Positions 36,501 through 50,864 of a DNA stretch of 64,000 bases are shown in pieces. The position numbers and the translations under genes are program-made. Below the pieces are notes generated by a model. The model did not search any database, was not told the origin of the DNA, and saw only the letters and a list, made by a program, of their open reading frames with translations. How positions within the stretch are numbered: position 1 is the stretch's first letter; every line of letters starts with the position of its first letter. Origin of the DNA: Prunella strophiata (taxonomy: Eukaryota > Chordata > Aves > Passeriformes > Prunellidae); contig JAZBQD010000019.1 of the NCBI GenBank assembly GCA_036583965.1, positions 22,881,085 through 22,945,084 of the forward strand, written 5' to 3'.

Positions 36501-37214
36501 TTCCACAATGTGGAACCAGTATCAGAGATACATCTGTTGACCTTGCAGGCATCATAGTGAGCATTTCCAACAAATCATGACTGTACAAAAACATACCTAG
36601 TCTTGAGAATAGAAATTTCAGTATATCTTGTTGGCATCCAAGACTAAGTGGTTTGTCTAGGGTCACAACATGATCCCCCATTGATGGCACTCACATGCCT
36701 TGTGAGGCTGTTTTAAAGGTCAAGATAAAACATGTGAAAAGGAAACTTGATACTTCACATATTGAGCACAAGTCAGCTCTTCTGGAAAGGAGAGCATCTA
36801 ATATCCCTGCCCTTAATTTTTATGTCATGCTATGCTCATCCCCTAAAACAAAGCACAAAATGCTGAATGAACTCTTCATTAGCTCAGCCTCCAGGACTCT
36901 GATGTGCACATTACTGCTTTCAAGCCTAACAAGCCTGATTCTCTGTCACTAGAACAGGCTCTGTAATTTAGACAAACATCACAGAAGAGGGGGATCCTTT
37001 GATTACATTATTCACTGTCACCACTGAGATAGATGCTGAATGATTGTTGGGGCTTTCTATTAATAATTGTCTTGCAGTGAAGAAGGACACTTCTGATGGA
37101 ACCATTGATGAATACAAAGAAAAAATAAACCACACTTGAGGAACACATGTAACTACTCCCCTTATGCAACTATTACATATCCAAAATGGTTTGCTATTTA
37201 CTCCTCTCCCTTGT

Positions 37215-37232
37215 AAAAAAAAAAAAAAAAAA
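37215..37232. repeat. Poly(A) run, 18 bases
   Basis: Uninterrupted run of A. No retroposed sequence is recognisable beside it. Confidence 0.85.
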
Positions 37233-40200
37233 CATTTCCTGTAAAATGCCTTCTCTCCCAAGATGGGTGGGAAACAGTCCTATGCTTCCCCACTGAATCT
37301 CTCAACTGCAGCACCAAGAGGCTTATGGAAAGGGACAGACATGGAGGTAGCAGAGCTGCAAAGAGACAAAATACATGTTACCCTTCAGTACACAGTACCC
37401 ACCATGCACAAAGACATATGGACTCCAGGCTGAAGAATACAGGGGGATGGAAAAAACAAGAGCCTGGAATAGCAGAATTTGTTCCTGATTCTCTATTGCA
37501 CATGTTCCCAGTGTATCAGCATTTGTGCTCAGAGATGGGATCAGTAAGTGCTCTAGACAAAGGAATACTGCTATGTCATTTGATGCTCTGGCTGAGCACA
37601 TCCTGAGAATAAATAGGAATTCAAGGTCTAGGTGCTTGGCTTCAGGTAAAGGACCAGTCTTGATACTCCTGGGTTGTTTTTTTTTTTATTTGTCAGAAGC
37701 AGGAGAAAAATTTTCTCAGGTAAAAGGATACAAGTTCTCACTGCTCCTGATAAAATTCATCCCTTCAAAATAAGGGTCTTACAATGCACTGTGCATTTTC
37801 CTGAATATTTAAAAAATCTCAGAGACAGGATATTTAATATAGTGCTACTAAGTCATCACAGTTACAGATGTGGGGGTTGGCTACATCTAACATGCAATGC
37901 AAATGAAGTTCAGGAAAAATTTCTGTAACCAAGTTCAAACCATTATCCCAAAATGACTGGGTTTGAGACTGGCAAAGCTGACAAAACAATTCACCTGTGT
38001 TCATAATAAGCCAGCACTAATTGGTAATTTTCTTGACAAAGATGTAAGAATGTTGCTTCTGACAATGATTCCTATAAGACAATCACCTTTCCTGAGCTAA
38101 CTAAGTCTTTATCCTATAAACCTCTCTACAGTTTTAAGCAGTGGCTGTGATACCTGAACGAACAAACTAGAGAACAAAAGCAGAGATGAGAGGTCCATAA
38201 GGATGTATATCCTACAGCTACTCAATCCTGTACATAAAACCCAGTGGAATAAGGATAACTCAGATCCTTTGGGGAGGAAGAAAGGAATGGAATTGTTATT
38301 TACTGAAGCTCAGTCTTACATGGAAATAACCCCTCTGACCAAGCTGGAGGCAATAGCCAATACCATGCATAGCAGAGTAGGCTGTGAGAAGACCGAAGGT
38401 CTTGAAGCCCACAGCTGCTGAGAATGTGCACAAGTCTGAAGTAACAACTTCTGCAACTAAACTTTCACTAATCATGAACCAACAAAAGTGTGAAGAAAGC
38501 GAACATGATCATGACTGTCTAATGGAAATGAAAGATAAGCTAAGGAAGGGAACAGCTGTATCAGAGAGCTGCACTTCAGACAAGTGAAGTATTCAGCGTG
38601 TCACATGTGTAGATGTACCAGAAATAGAAAAATGCATGTTCTGTCCTATGAATTCATGCCTGAAGTGAGTGATGGTGAAACTAATAAGGTATGAACATAA
38701 TTATTTAACCTTCTCACAATTTGTCTGATCTTGACTGACAGAAAATATGTGGAATTCAAGAGTGAACATGAAGATAATAATTTCAAGAGAAAACGCCTTC
38801 CCTCTCTAATACAGTTTCTTTTGTCAGTCCTTTGGGTTGATCACTATCTACTTGTCAACATATTTGAATGATCTCTTAACACTGACTATACAAACTAGAA
38901 AAGACAGGGGAAAGTGAAGTAAGAAAAGAGATCAAACAGGATGTTGAATCCAATTTCTGAAGACTCTGATACAAGCAATAGAACATTTTTTACCTTTGAG
39001 AACTATCAATCACACCCCTTGCTGTTGGATAAGGCAGAAGTTGCAAAATACTGAGTTTTCCTTTAACTTGGCACCAACAAAAGAGCCAGAGCTGAAGCTG
39101 CTTCCTGTTCATTTTAAGGATGGATGGGTCTTCTCTCCAATACAATTTCCAGCTGCTGAAATTGTTTTCTAACACAAGCAAACTAATTTTCATAACACTA
39201 GGCAAATTTTAACTGGAGTGCCTCACCAAGACACTATTGCAACTGATAAGAGCCACCTGGACCTTAGGGTTCAAGCCTGGGTCTGAAAACATCAGCCAAT
39301 TAAAAAAGTTTACAAAGTCTAAACAAACAGAAATCAAAATACAAAATAAGCCACACAGAATACAAGTATCCTACAGTGAAACAAAGACAGATTTAAAATC
39401 CTGTCCAGTATAACAACAGAAAATTTTGGGCGTGTGAATTAATAACTGAAATTATAACCAAAGCAAACAAATGAAATTACTTTATTTAAACTGTTAATTT
39501 CTATGGCTCTGTGCCAAAATTCAAGATGGCAACCAACATAGACATCTCCAGTCACATGTTCTAATATTTTTCTCTGCTGATGGTTGCCATGTGATGAAAG
39601 CATGGAATCTTGGCTATTACCACACTAGAACAGATTGAAATGGCTGAGCAAGTGAGACTTCATGTTCAAACCTGGACTTCAGGAGGAAAGCTGCAGGAAA
39701 GATCTCTTGTCTTACATGAAGATCTCACAGTTAGTGATCAGGAAGAAATGGAAGGAAGGGACAAAGACTTAGCAGCAGAAGCTTTCAGAAGCATTCGTTC
39801 ACCTCAGCTTGCAGGTGTATCAGCACAATCTGCTTTCACAGATGTTTAGATACTCTTTTCAGTGGGTTGTTCTCTCAACAAGGCCTCCTCTTCTCTCTTT
39901 TTTGCCTGATATGAGAATGTGATGGTGTGAAGTCACTGCTGCTGCTTCTTCCTTTGTCCCATACTTGAAGCAACTCTTGGGATTCCTCACCTGGAGTTCT
40001 GTGCTAATCCTTCTCTGCGAGCAGAAGCTGGGAAAAAAAAAAACAAAAAAAAAAACCAAGTTTTTTTACTCAAAGTTTTCGAGTAATCAGGGAGGACTGT
40101 TTTGTGGGGAAAACTGATGCACTGCTCTGCAAATCTCAGCCATCACCAGAAACCTGGTGTGTCCTCTATCACACAACCTCTCTGCCACAACAGATGAGAT

Positions 40201-40292
40201 CACAGACCAATACAACAAAACCTAACTTAGTGAGCTACTGTGTGAAAAAGTACTCTTGGTATTTCTTTCAAGCATCAGAACACCTTCTTCAC

Positions 40293-40346
40293 TCTTGCTT
40301 CTGACTCATGTGACTCCTCTCTTGCTTCTGACTCATGTGACCCTCC
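40293..40346 (+). repeat. 27-bp tandem duplication carrying two AP-1 sites
   Basis: Two adjacent 27-bp units (40293-40319, 40320-40346) share a perfect 21-bp start, TCTTGCTTCTGACTCATGTGA, then differ at three of six bases. Each contains TGACTCA, the full AP-1 (FOS/JUN/BATF) site, at 40302-40308 and 40329-40335, exactly 27 bp apart. Regulatory action is inferred. Confidence 0.85.
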
Positions 40347-43300
40347 TCTAAATCTTTTTCCCATATCAGTATGCTTTATCTCTTTCTTTAGGGTCTTTTA
40401 CTAATTTGTTTGCATGGGAGTCTACTTCCCCACTCCAACACTTGCTGAGGACCTTGGTGCAGGAGAGCTAGGGGTGTGAAAGGTTGATCTTTAAAAAGAA
40501 ACAAATTGGGAATATGGAATTTTGCCTCCCCCCCACCCAATTATTACAAAGATACAGTTTTGACTTCTACATTCTGCAGCATTTTACTATTTAGGCACAT
40601 TATGGGAAAATGTCAATGTCATCTTCACTTCTTTTACTTAAACATCCTCAGACAGCCCTTTAAAAAGAAAAAAACAAAACACTTAGAAATGTACCAAGTT
40701 TATTTTGGACAGCTTGCATTTTACAGCTAATCTAGTAGGTAAAGCTTGTCCTGTGTATTTGGCACATCAGCTTGCTCCTAAACATGAGTGACATTTGTTG
40801 AGAGATGTTTATTAAAAATATCACTGTATTTAAAGAAAATACACTCACTCTCCTTGAAAGTCCAGCATAGAGCCAAACATCACAGAGCACACAGGATCTG
40901 GAAAGATGTTTATAAAGTGGAATTGCCAGCTATGTCACTGCACAGAAAATTTGAAAACTGAATTAGGAACCAAACTGTCAACCATGTGCATTAGACAGGA
41001 TACCAGTCCAGAAACGTATCCCTTGGCAATACACTGAAATTAATAAAACAAAGGCACATGAGAGAAGGCAGCCAACTTCAACCTCATTTTCCTGTTTTGA
41101 AGATGTTTGAGCCTTCCTATTCCTACAGAAATGCGTAGCACAGTTTGTCTTTTCTCACAAACTGAGTTAAAATCACTTTCCTTGAGTTCTTGTATGATTA
41201 CCTTGAGGACTCAGCACAGAGAGGAGTATTCCTATGCCTACAAGTAAATATGTAAGTTCCTATCAAGAGTGCAGCTCATTGCCAATTCAGTAATTTCATA
41301 AATATTAACGTATATAATGCTCTGAAGTTTTATAATTTCAAAGCTACTGGTGAGCATTCCACCTCCTTGCAGTTGAGTAGATGGAGGTTCTGGTTGAGTA
41401 GCAGGAACACAAAAAGAGCTCATTGCTGACAGAAGCCAACATTAAGGGTTGATTCTCTGCAGTGATAAAAGAGTCATTGCAGTGAATCACCACATACAAC
41501 AGCATGAGCCTCCTTTATTCTCTGCCTGCCATGAGGTGTCAAAGTATCTGCCCATATGTCTGTCCACATGTTTACACACTATTATGTCACCCATGACTGC
41601 ACCTCAAAAACTCAGAACAGTCACAGTGGGAAGAAAAGGATTACCTCCCTTTTATGGATATGATTCTGAGTCACAAGAAAATCAAAGGAGTTGCATGAAG
41701 TCATTTAAGAGATATCTGCACACTAAAATTCATTGCCATACAGACTTTCCCAGCACAGAGGTACATAGCCTTGCTCACAAACCAGCACCTAATCTACTGT
41801 GCTTCCAAGCTGCAGGAATAAGACAGAGATGAGCACAAGGCCTAGATGACAGTACTGGGTCAGGAGCCCATGCTAATATTTTTTACAGCTAGTTGGGACT
41901 CTTTCATCTTACCCACAGAAGTTTGTGGGAAAACTGAGCAGCTTTACTGAAGTCTCCTGAATCTAGTGTTGAAAGCAGGAACTTACTTTCTCCCTGAAAA
42001 GCTAAGATTATCCTAGAAATTCAATTTTTTTTTATCCCAGAGTGAATTTCTGATCTTAGAATGATGCTCAGCATTCTCTGGATAATATATAGCATAACTA
42101 AGAAAGGCAATAAATAAATGGGGTTTATTTATATCCATGGGTGAACTGACACTAGCAAGCCAGGACAGCTGACAACAGAAAGCCAGCCTTCCCTCCCCCA
42201 TATTTTGGGCACAATTTCAACCTGACTTGTTGGACCAGGAAGGCAAGGGAAAGCAGCAGTTCCAAGTCATGAAAATTTCCTTGAGGGGCAGGGAGGTGTG
42301 GATGTCTGAGTGTGTGTGGGGAGTGTGATGTGTATGTCCATGAACAGTATATACAACTGTATTCCAGAGAAGTCTTCCTGCATAAAAAAGCAGTGAGCAG
42401 ACTCACTGACCAGTGGAAGTCAGCAGAGCCTTCTGCTCCCCATGTTAAAGACACCACACACTCATCCCAACTGCTAATGCCCTTCTGGACTTGACAGCTT
42501 TCTTTCTGATTTCTCTTATTCACCTCTCTACTCCCTGGTTCACTGTGGCTCCCTCTTCTCTGGCTCTTCCCCACATTTCATTTCATAACTTCAGATACGT
42601 TTTAGCCTATTCACACACATTTTTGCTTCTATTTTTAGCCTCAATAAAACAATGCCAGATAAAACAAAATCCAATTTGGATGGGCAAAGTCATCCCCTCT
42701 ATAGGTAGCTTAATGCCAAAGGACCAGATGTGAAACAGAAGCAGCCAAAATATTATATAACCTCTCCTGTGTCTTTGCACACCTGGATACTGAATGACAT
42801 TTCCAAAACAGCAAGGAAACACAGGCAGTTTGCCATCACCTCACTACTGAGAACAAGCAATGCCCAAGCCTCCCATCAGGCAAAAATGCCAGCTCTCTGC
42901 AATCATCACTTATCCTGCTTCCCAGTTTGTCAGAAGTGAAGGCTCCTAAAATTCAAGCTGAGCTCAAGCTCTTAGACAGAGAAGCTGCCTCTAAAGACTG
43001 TTCTTTCCATTTTCTCCTGCTTTCTCAGGAAGAGTCCTGAGATGTGGAATGTCCTTTCAGGGGCATGGGATCAGCAGCAACAGGAAAAAGCTCATTCCTT
43101 TCATAAAAGAAAGGCAAAAGGCTGAGTAAAGATGTGAAAGGCAGGTTGCTCTCACAAGTTAAGGAAAAAATGTCATTTCTGATGATTAGAAGTGAACACT
43201 GACCCTCAGTTCTGTCTGAGAGGTGATGGCTGAGTTGCTATTATCATCTGAGAAGGGGCTGGAATGCTGCTTCTGGCAGCACTTTACACTCTGCTGAGAC

Positions 43301-46300
43301 TTAATGAGACTTACATACACTTTTCTCAGAACTGGGTAAACTCTAACAGAGTCATGTCCTGTTGATAACTTGTATCTATTTTAAAGGTACTGATTCAAAA
43401 CATCAATATTTGCTCATTGTTAGTCATAAGATAATGGTTCTCTGCCCCTCCAAAGAGTATTAAGAAATGGGGTAAAAAGAAAGCCTTTTTACACTTCTCC
43501 TTTCCCTTCAGGCCCATCTGGTACTAGAGGCTTGTGTGTCATTATCTGACCTGGGACTGATGGATCAACTAAAGCAGGGAGTGAAATTATTTTTACCCCC
43601 TTCCTGTGTGCTCTCTTTATAAAACTGTGCAAGTCAGTAGGGTAAGAGAGAAATTATTCAGGATGTTTTTAGTGATGCATAAAAAAAAAAAAACAACAAT
43701 GGCTTTAGGAAGATAACTATAAGAACAAATGTGCAACTAAATATCCTCCATTGTAACTGATTCTCTGCCCTCCCAAAAAGGGAGGCACAATAGTAGGATT
43801 CAACTCAAGCCCAGCTTTCCAAAGTATAATAAAAAGGACTAATTCTGTTTCTCAATGATCCTTTCTCTACATGGAGACAGCATTACAGAGAGATACTGAC
43901 AGAACTGCTGTTAACAAAGGCTATATGCAGGGCAAGGCACTGCACCAAAAAAGTTTGATGCAAAGTGCTGGATACTACACAGGAGCTCCCTATTCAATGA
44001 TCCACCCAGAGCTTCTCAGCCAGACAGGTGGTTCTGAAAGGATTTATGGGGAAGAGCTCATCATGACTCCATTCCCAGACTAGGATAAGTAATGAGGTGA
44101 CATCAAAAGTTGCTCTTTTGTGTCATAAGATACCTTGTGCCTGGGTCTTCAAAGCAGTCTGAGGTAGAGGTTACTTGAGGTGCCCATTTGAAGGTCATCT
44201 TTTGAAGTGAAGACCATTTGTGCAGTCAGTCACAGCAACAACACAGAGAACCAGGAGGGTGGCAAATGAAGACTGGAATTAACAGGATTACTGAGGAGGA
44301 AGCAATGTGCTGTGTAGAAACCTGAGTGATTTCTATTTCCAGCTGCTCCTGATGAAGGATTTGGACAGTGTGGTGAGACCAGCTGAAATCATAGTCAAGG
44401 TTCCTCCTGGGAATGTGGTAACAACATAAAAATAAACACATTGGTGTTCAACAATCTACTGCTTTCCAAGGCTGCAGGGAACCTGGCAGAAGCTGAGGAA
44501 GCCTGGACAAGGCTGGGCAGCTGGGAATTCCACCCCACTGTAACAAATGGCTGGAAGACTGACACAGGCCATGCACAGTGGTAACAGTGCATATTACATC
44601 CCATCCCCACCCTTTATGCTCCAAGACAGTTGAGACATTCTTGTTGCTAAAAGAATCTCCAAATTCCACACTTTTTTTTCTCGTTTGCTTAGCTCTGGCA
44701 AAAAACATGAAGTGATTGTATGTGTCTTGTTTATATGCCTGCTGTGTTTAGCTGCCTTTTTTTTTTTTCCTGGACCAGGACAATTTAGAAGCTTGTACAT
44801 TTGCATACCTGCTAAAGGAATCTAAAGAGGCTGCATTTCAAGAACAATGTTCAAGCAGTGGGTAGGCAACAGCCAGTCAAGACTCAGCACCTCCAATGCT
44901 AACTCTAATTTCAGATCTCCAATAACAAGACATATAACAACATGTCCTTGTTTTGAAGGTCCATACAATAATCTTTGATATAAAAAAACTTCAGAAATAC
45001 ACAGTCTACTTGTAGATTTTCTGTAAAATGAAAAAAATCTGGAGCATGCTAGATGGTGAGAAGAGTAAGTACCAAAGTGCTCGTTACTGTCACTGGTTTA
45101 CAAGCAGGCTCCATTCATTGCTCCACACTGGCCCACACTGCTTACACACCCATCATATTTGGATGGCATTCACACACTGCTCTCCACCTTAGCCTAAAGA
45201 AGGATATCACTAGAAAATTAAGAATAGCAGCCTGCCTTCTACATGGATTAGATCCAAACCATTTTATTAATCCCCATATTCTTCTAGTCTCTTTGCAGTT
45301 CAGGATGCAGTTTTAAGCCCTTACAGATGATAACACACTTTATTTCAAAGAGTTGCATACTTTCTGGACTTGGCATTCATGCAGATACAGGGGCAGGTGA
45401 ATGTCTAAAATAAACAGACAACTGTTCATTACCCTGCAAATAAGCACAGCTACAGAAGTGAGAATCATGGGAAATAAAATCAAGTCTATACCAACTAGCT
45501 CAAGCAGTTTCATCCTAGTTTCAGACTGAGTTTTGACACTTTCTGCATCAAGTATTATCCACAGAACTAAAATACAAATAAATTAGTTTTAGGTTCATGT
45601 TTTCAATCAGACTAGGTAGAGATCCAAGACTTTGCATGAATTAGCAGTCTTCACTGTCAAACTTGAAATGCATATTATTGATTTTGACCTCCTCTAATTC
45701 TTATGGTTTTTTTCTCCTCTCAGCAAACACAGTGGAAAAGTTATGTGGACACTAGTAATATAAACATCAGCACAATAAAACTGCATTACAGTTAATCAGT
45801 CTGATTATGGAAATATGAAGGTCCTGTCAAGTTTGGAGCCATCAGTCTTGCACAGTTTTAATGATTCATGTTTGTAATTATATAGTTTATTGGTACATTA
45901 TGTTTTTGTCATAGCAAAACAGAACCCCAGAGGTGTTCTGTCTTCTGAAGCTTTTAAAATAAAAATGTCACAAACTCTCAAGAAGCTGGCAGCAAATGAA
46001 GGATAAAAGTCTAAAGAACACAGGTGTCATTCATACAGCAACTCAACAGTTGCTGTTAACCTTTGGATATCAAACCAAACCAAATAAAATCAACTTGAGC
46101 ATCTACTCTACAGCTGCACTGAGGGGTTAACTATACTTTCAGACTGTTCCCATCTCCAGACTCTTGCAGACAAGAGTCCAATTCAGAAACAGAGAAGCTT
46201 CTTGGGACTATCCTGTTATATTTTCAAAAAGTGCTCTTCATCCTCTGGTCTCCCCAGAACCTCATTTGTGTTAGCATTTTTAAAAATGAAAAATAATCAA

Positions 46301-49300
46301 TATAATGAATTTCTAACTTTGAGATCGACACATAACTACAAAAAATCCTTGATATTTCTTGCCAGCTTGTTCAAAAGCTAAATTCTTTTAATGGTGGAAA
46401 AATGACATTTTTTTTTCCTAGACCTTCACTTTCTGGAGAAAACAAATTCACATGCTATTTACCTAATGCCACTAGAGAGGAAAGGAAAATAAACCAGACA
46501 AATATGGCAAAATGTCTCCATACATCTTATATTCTTAAAATATATAGTAAAACAAAAATGACCAGCCTGACCATCACCTGAACTCAAGCACAGCCTCCAC
46601 ACACCAAGCATTAGCCTCCTAAAGACAACCTGGACCTGAACAACCAACCACAGCACTTAGCTGTTGCTCAGCAAGCTATACTCTGAAGAAGACTTTGAAA
46701 AGAAAACTGGTTCCTTAATTCAAAATCACCCTGTTTCAATAATACTAACTGAATTGCTGAATTCCACAAAACAGGAAACAATCAGTGTCATGCTGAGGGA
46801 CCTTCAAAGTAACACAGAATAAAAAAAGCAATGTGATAATGGCTCTATTTTCAGAACCCACTAGTGGCTGAGTGTTCAGTGAAAACTCAGGTCACAAGCA
46901 ATTTAAATGTTTCCTAGAGGTAGTAATTCTTAGTGTTTCTCTATTAGAATAAATCCTGCTAAACTTCCACAAATTTTGCTAAGAACCTGTCCCTTCAGAC
47001 ACTACAAATAACCCCCATTTGCTATCTTTCAAATTTAGATTCTTGTCTGTATGGAGTCATAAGGCTCTCTGCCTTGTCTCTCATTACACCAGTGACAGAC
47101 AGCTCCCACAACTTCTGCCTCTCTGTGAAATGAGGATAAGGCTACTTTCATTATAGTGGTGGTTTGTTTCAGAATCCTGAGCTACCTTGCAGAAATGTTG
47201 ACTTTTATTTTCCCTTTTATTTCAAAGGATCTGTTCTCAAGAGCCTGAGCCCACTGCACATTCAGTGTCTACAAGTGCTACTTTACAGCTACAGCACTAA
47301 TCACCAGTGAACTGTCTTCTGGACAGTCTAGTTAAGTTTCCATACTGCCTGATTCTCTCTTCCATTGAGCAACATCCTGGCTCGAGGTAAGATCACTTGT
47401 GAGACCTTTGTGCTTCTTCACAGAGCCCCATAACTACTCTCAGAGGGGCTGTTAGAGGAGAAGGCCTATTCAAGCTTCTCAGACATTTTTGAACATCTGT
47501 GTGTATGTGTTTATACACAGGTTCTGCCTGGTTCCTCTTTTATATCTGCAGCTTCTCACAGTCCTCTATCTTTAAATGTTTGCAGTTTATTCTGTGGGTT
47601 GCTTTATGACTTGTGTGTCCAACCTCTCCCGTTGGTATCTAAGATACTAAATACATGTGCAGCAGTAACCCCAAGTAAACTGCTGCTGAGGGGAAATCGG
47701 GGCCCTAGTGTAAGCAATCAATGGAGAGAGTGAAGAAAAACAGCTGTTCCTGCAGCAAGGACCACTACTGCAGAGTAGTTTCTGAGACACAAACTGGGCA
47801 CAACAGCCTCTGACACATACCAGTAGCTTGGTGCAAAGCTGAAGAAAATATCATTCCCCAGTTTCCAAGAACAAACATTTTGCTCTAGTTAGTTTAATCA
47901 CAGCAGTATTTAGCACTGTTCTTGGAGCTATATACCTCTCTTAGCAGCAAGGAAGCTTTGAGTGACCCACCCACCATGGTTCTACCAGCCTACCCCTACC
48001 AAACCTGGGCTTTACCTAAGTCCCTGATACTCTTAGTTAAATAGCAGTTAGTTTAAGGCTTACTTAGTTAAAGGCTAACCCTTTGTTTCAGCTTCAGAGA
48101 GGGTAGCTTAGCACAGTGCAGCTAGACCAGTTCTAGTTCAGAAGGAAACATGAGCTGAAGTTCTCAATTCTCACTGGATTACAAGTATTTCCAGAGGAGT
48201 GACTACCCTGAACTTCACAGTTGTTATCTAGCCTCTCTTATTCCTCCAGCTCTGGCTGTTGCATACCATCATTAATATTATCATCCACCTTCATGCATGC
48301 ACTGTGTAGGTATTCACAGAAATGGGGAAGGATAGCAAGATGCCACCTACAGTTATCATGGACACACATAAGAACAGTATCCAGAGGAGATGGAGAGCTT
48401 CTCTTGGAAAGGTTAAAATTACAGGGTGGCAACTGCAACAGTGCTCTTGAAAAGGTGAAAAAGAAGGCAGAATCCAGCACACAAACACCTTCATGTAAGT
48501 CCACTCAACAAACCAGTTTTGTCAATATATTGAGAACTTCATTTTTACATTTACTTTTAAATTTACCTGTAACCTTGCTTTATATACTGTACTAAAAACC
48601 TAAATTGTACTATACAGTAGACCAAAACCTTTGATTCAGCTGTACACATAATACAGGATTGACAAAATTTTATTTGTTTTGATAATCCCATTATATGCCA
48701 GAGTACACTGTCATGTTCCAGCAGTGTACCATAGGGTGTTTTGTATTGACTGTGGCCATTCACCCTATAAAATTGCTGGTAAGATAACTGGAGTTTTTGG
48801 CAGGTGGTAAAGTGTGGGAGGCAGTTTGGAACTGTACGTTAAGTGTATTAGCTGAATGTTTGTGCAAGAGGATCAGCAAAAAAATCACTGATATAAATAA
48901 AGGAAATGTCATATTTTAAGTTTTAGAGATAAATATCCAAGAGATGAACCCCTTCCACAAACCTTTTTTTCAGCCTCTGAAAACACAGAGATCACTGCAT
49001 TAGTGACATTCAAGTCATGTTTTCACAGTTCCATTTCAAAACAGAAGATCAGAAACATAATTTTTCAAAGTATTCTCGAATATAATGTCTCGACATATTC
49101 CATTACACTATCACAAATTACTGTGAGCCACAGGTAGTATGGGTTTACAAGACTGTGCTCTACCTGCCAATAGGTGTGTATAAATGATTGTATAAATTCT
49201 TCATTTGTTGAGAATTTATCAGCAGACAAACCTGTGTGAATTAATTAGCCACTAGGGAAAGATGAAGATTTGATTCTCTAACTCTCAGTGATTTTCTATC

Positions 49301-49777
49301 AGATAGTTTCACATCCACTACTTGACTTCACTATGCAGCTGATTCACAAGTCTCAGCTATGTCTTTCTGCATCTGCACTGAGAGCTTTTCTGCAAGACTA
49401 AAGAAAAATGTAAAGAATGTCCTGGCCCTTTATTACAGGCCAAGCTCAAACAAGAGAGCATCTTGAGCCAAAGTCTAAAACAAAAAGGAACCACTTGAGC
49501 CAAGGTGTTTTTTTCCCTCCCCAACCATATTTTAAGGGGGTCTTCCAACTCTATGAAACTCAGCCCACGCTCCCTTCTGTTTAGTCTTCTTAATCCCAGG
49601 GGGTATAAATTCCCTGCACAGCTGAACCCAGACTGTTACCTAGGAACCACTACATGTAGAGAAGGCAGCTGTGTTTCTTCTTGCTGATAAGTTTTTTCCC
49701 TGCCAGTTCTGGAAAAAAGATGAAAGCATCCCAGCATACCCACCCCCACTTTCACGATCTTTGCCACTGTCACTCAC

Positions 49778-49863
49778 CTGTGGAATATGTCCCTGGCTCA
49801 CAGGGTGCAGCACTGTGAAGGCTGTTCTGGAATCCATTCAGTTGCTTTTCAGTGGAGGTCAAC
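49778..49863 (-). CDS. TTLL5: TTLL5 exon, C-terminal region (second of the matched pair)
   Basis: TTLL5 is a tubulin-tyrosine-ligase-like enzyme that starts or extends polyglutamate side chains on alpha-tubulin of axonemes; its long C-terminal part also binds nuclear receptor coactivators. On the minus strand a CCTCTTAG acceptor precedes 86 bp ending at a GTGAGT donor. The first base completes Lys (AA|G) from the exon at 56957. The product runs LTSTEKQLNGFQNSL, then HSAAP, and aligns without gaps to the segment I recall from human TTLL5 with QLNGLQSSL, at the same splice phase. It ends in phase 1, the point where the human protein has only a handful of residues left. The match is short, but exact splice phase, strand and synteny all agree. 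Confidence 0.8.
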
Positions 49864-50830
49864 CTAAGAGGTAAAATCATAAAATTAGACAGAGGTAAGT
49901 GATATAGCAAGGAAGAATAAAAGTCTCAAACAAAAACCAGAGAATTTCCTCTAGTTTACATAATCTCACTGGGTCTGTAACCATGAAGCTGTGCCTGAAT
50001 GTGGTATGAAAAAGACAGTGACAGCAACTGACTCCAAAAAGCAGAGCAAGACAAATGAACAGTCAAGGCACCAGGGAAACTTCAATGTGACTAAAACACT
50101 TAATTGTCTCATATGCCTTGGAAGCTGATTCTGGAGTATATAAAAGATAGTAAATTGTATTGGACCACCAACATACATTGCAACTAGTAATGCTATGGTC
50201 ATCTTAGTCCAATGATTTGAATTAAAGTGATTAAGCAACTGTTGCACAGAAATGCACATGCTGTCAAAACATACTACATTCAAGAGTTAAGTCTTTGCAT
50301 CTTGCCTCAGCAGAGAGAGCTCATTTAGCCAAGATTTCTCACTTATCTTGCAAACTGAGACACATAGGATGCATCTAATTTTCAGTAACCCAGTGCCATT
50401 TCTCAAGCAGATGCCTTATGCAAATCCTTCTGGATTGATCTCAGCACTTGAATTACAGCAAAACTATACTCTGTAGACTGCAACTGCACTTTGACTCAGA
50501 AAGATTCATTACCAAACTGAGACCATGTTCTCCTACAGAAAAAGTGGGTCTACTCACAAGAGAAGGGCAAGCTATACAGCTGCAAGCATCTATTCTGTCC
50601 TTAAAAAGCTATACAATTATCCTTCTCTACCTGGTTTGCCCTCTCCTCCCTTATTCTTCCTTCTGGCCCAACTTATTTCCAATTACTACAGACTTCTGCA
50701 TACACACATCTCTCCCAGAGTCCTTCTTCACTCTTTCAGCTCTGCAGTGTTACAGTTGCTGTCAGCTCTTCCCCTGAAGAGCATCATGATCTCCAACCCC
50801 CACAGGATGCCCTGGCAACTAACTGATTGT

Positions 50831-50864
50831 TATTCACTGTTTAAACTGTAATTCACTGTTTAAA
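50831..50864 (+). repeat. Short direct repeat around a GTTTAAAC palindrome
   Basis: ATTCACTGTTTAAAC occurs at 50832-50846 and again at 50850-50864. The longer form TATTCACTGTTTAAACTG (50831-50848) recurs exactly at 51621-51638, 790 bp away. GTTTAAAC is an 8-bp palindrome. Cause unknown. Confidence 0.85.

Larger units (their letters stand above)
30329..49777 (-). other. TTLL5: Probable TTLL5 intron or 3' flank
   Basis: About 19.4 kb of AT-rich sequence. It contains a CR1 insertion (31673-32488), A runs of 16 and 18 bases (33490-33505, 37215-37232) and a duplicated AP-1 element (40293-40346). The longest frames (34027-34464 minus, 145 codons; 36340-36690 minus; 41449-41832 plus) match nothing I know. 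If the exon at 30129 is real this is a single intron. If not, the TTLL5 3' end lies somewhere within it. Confidence 0.55.
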
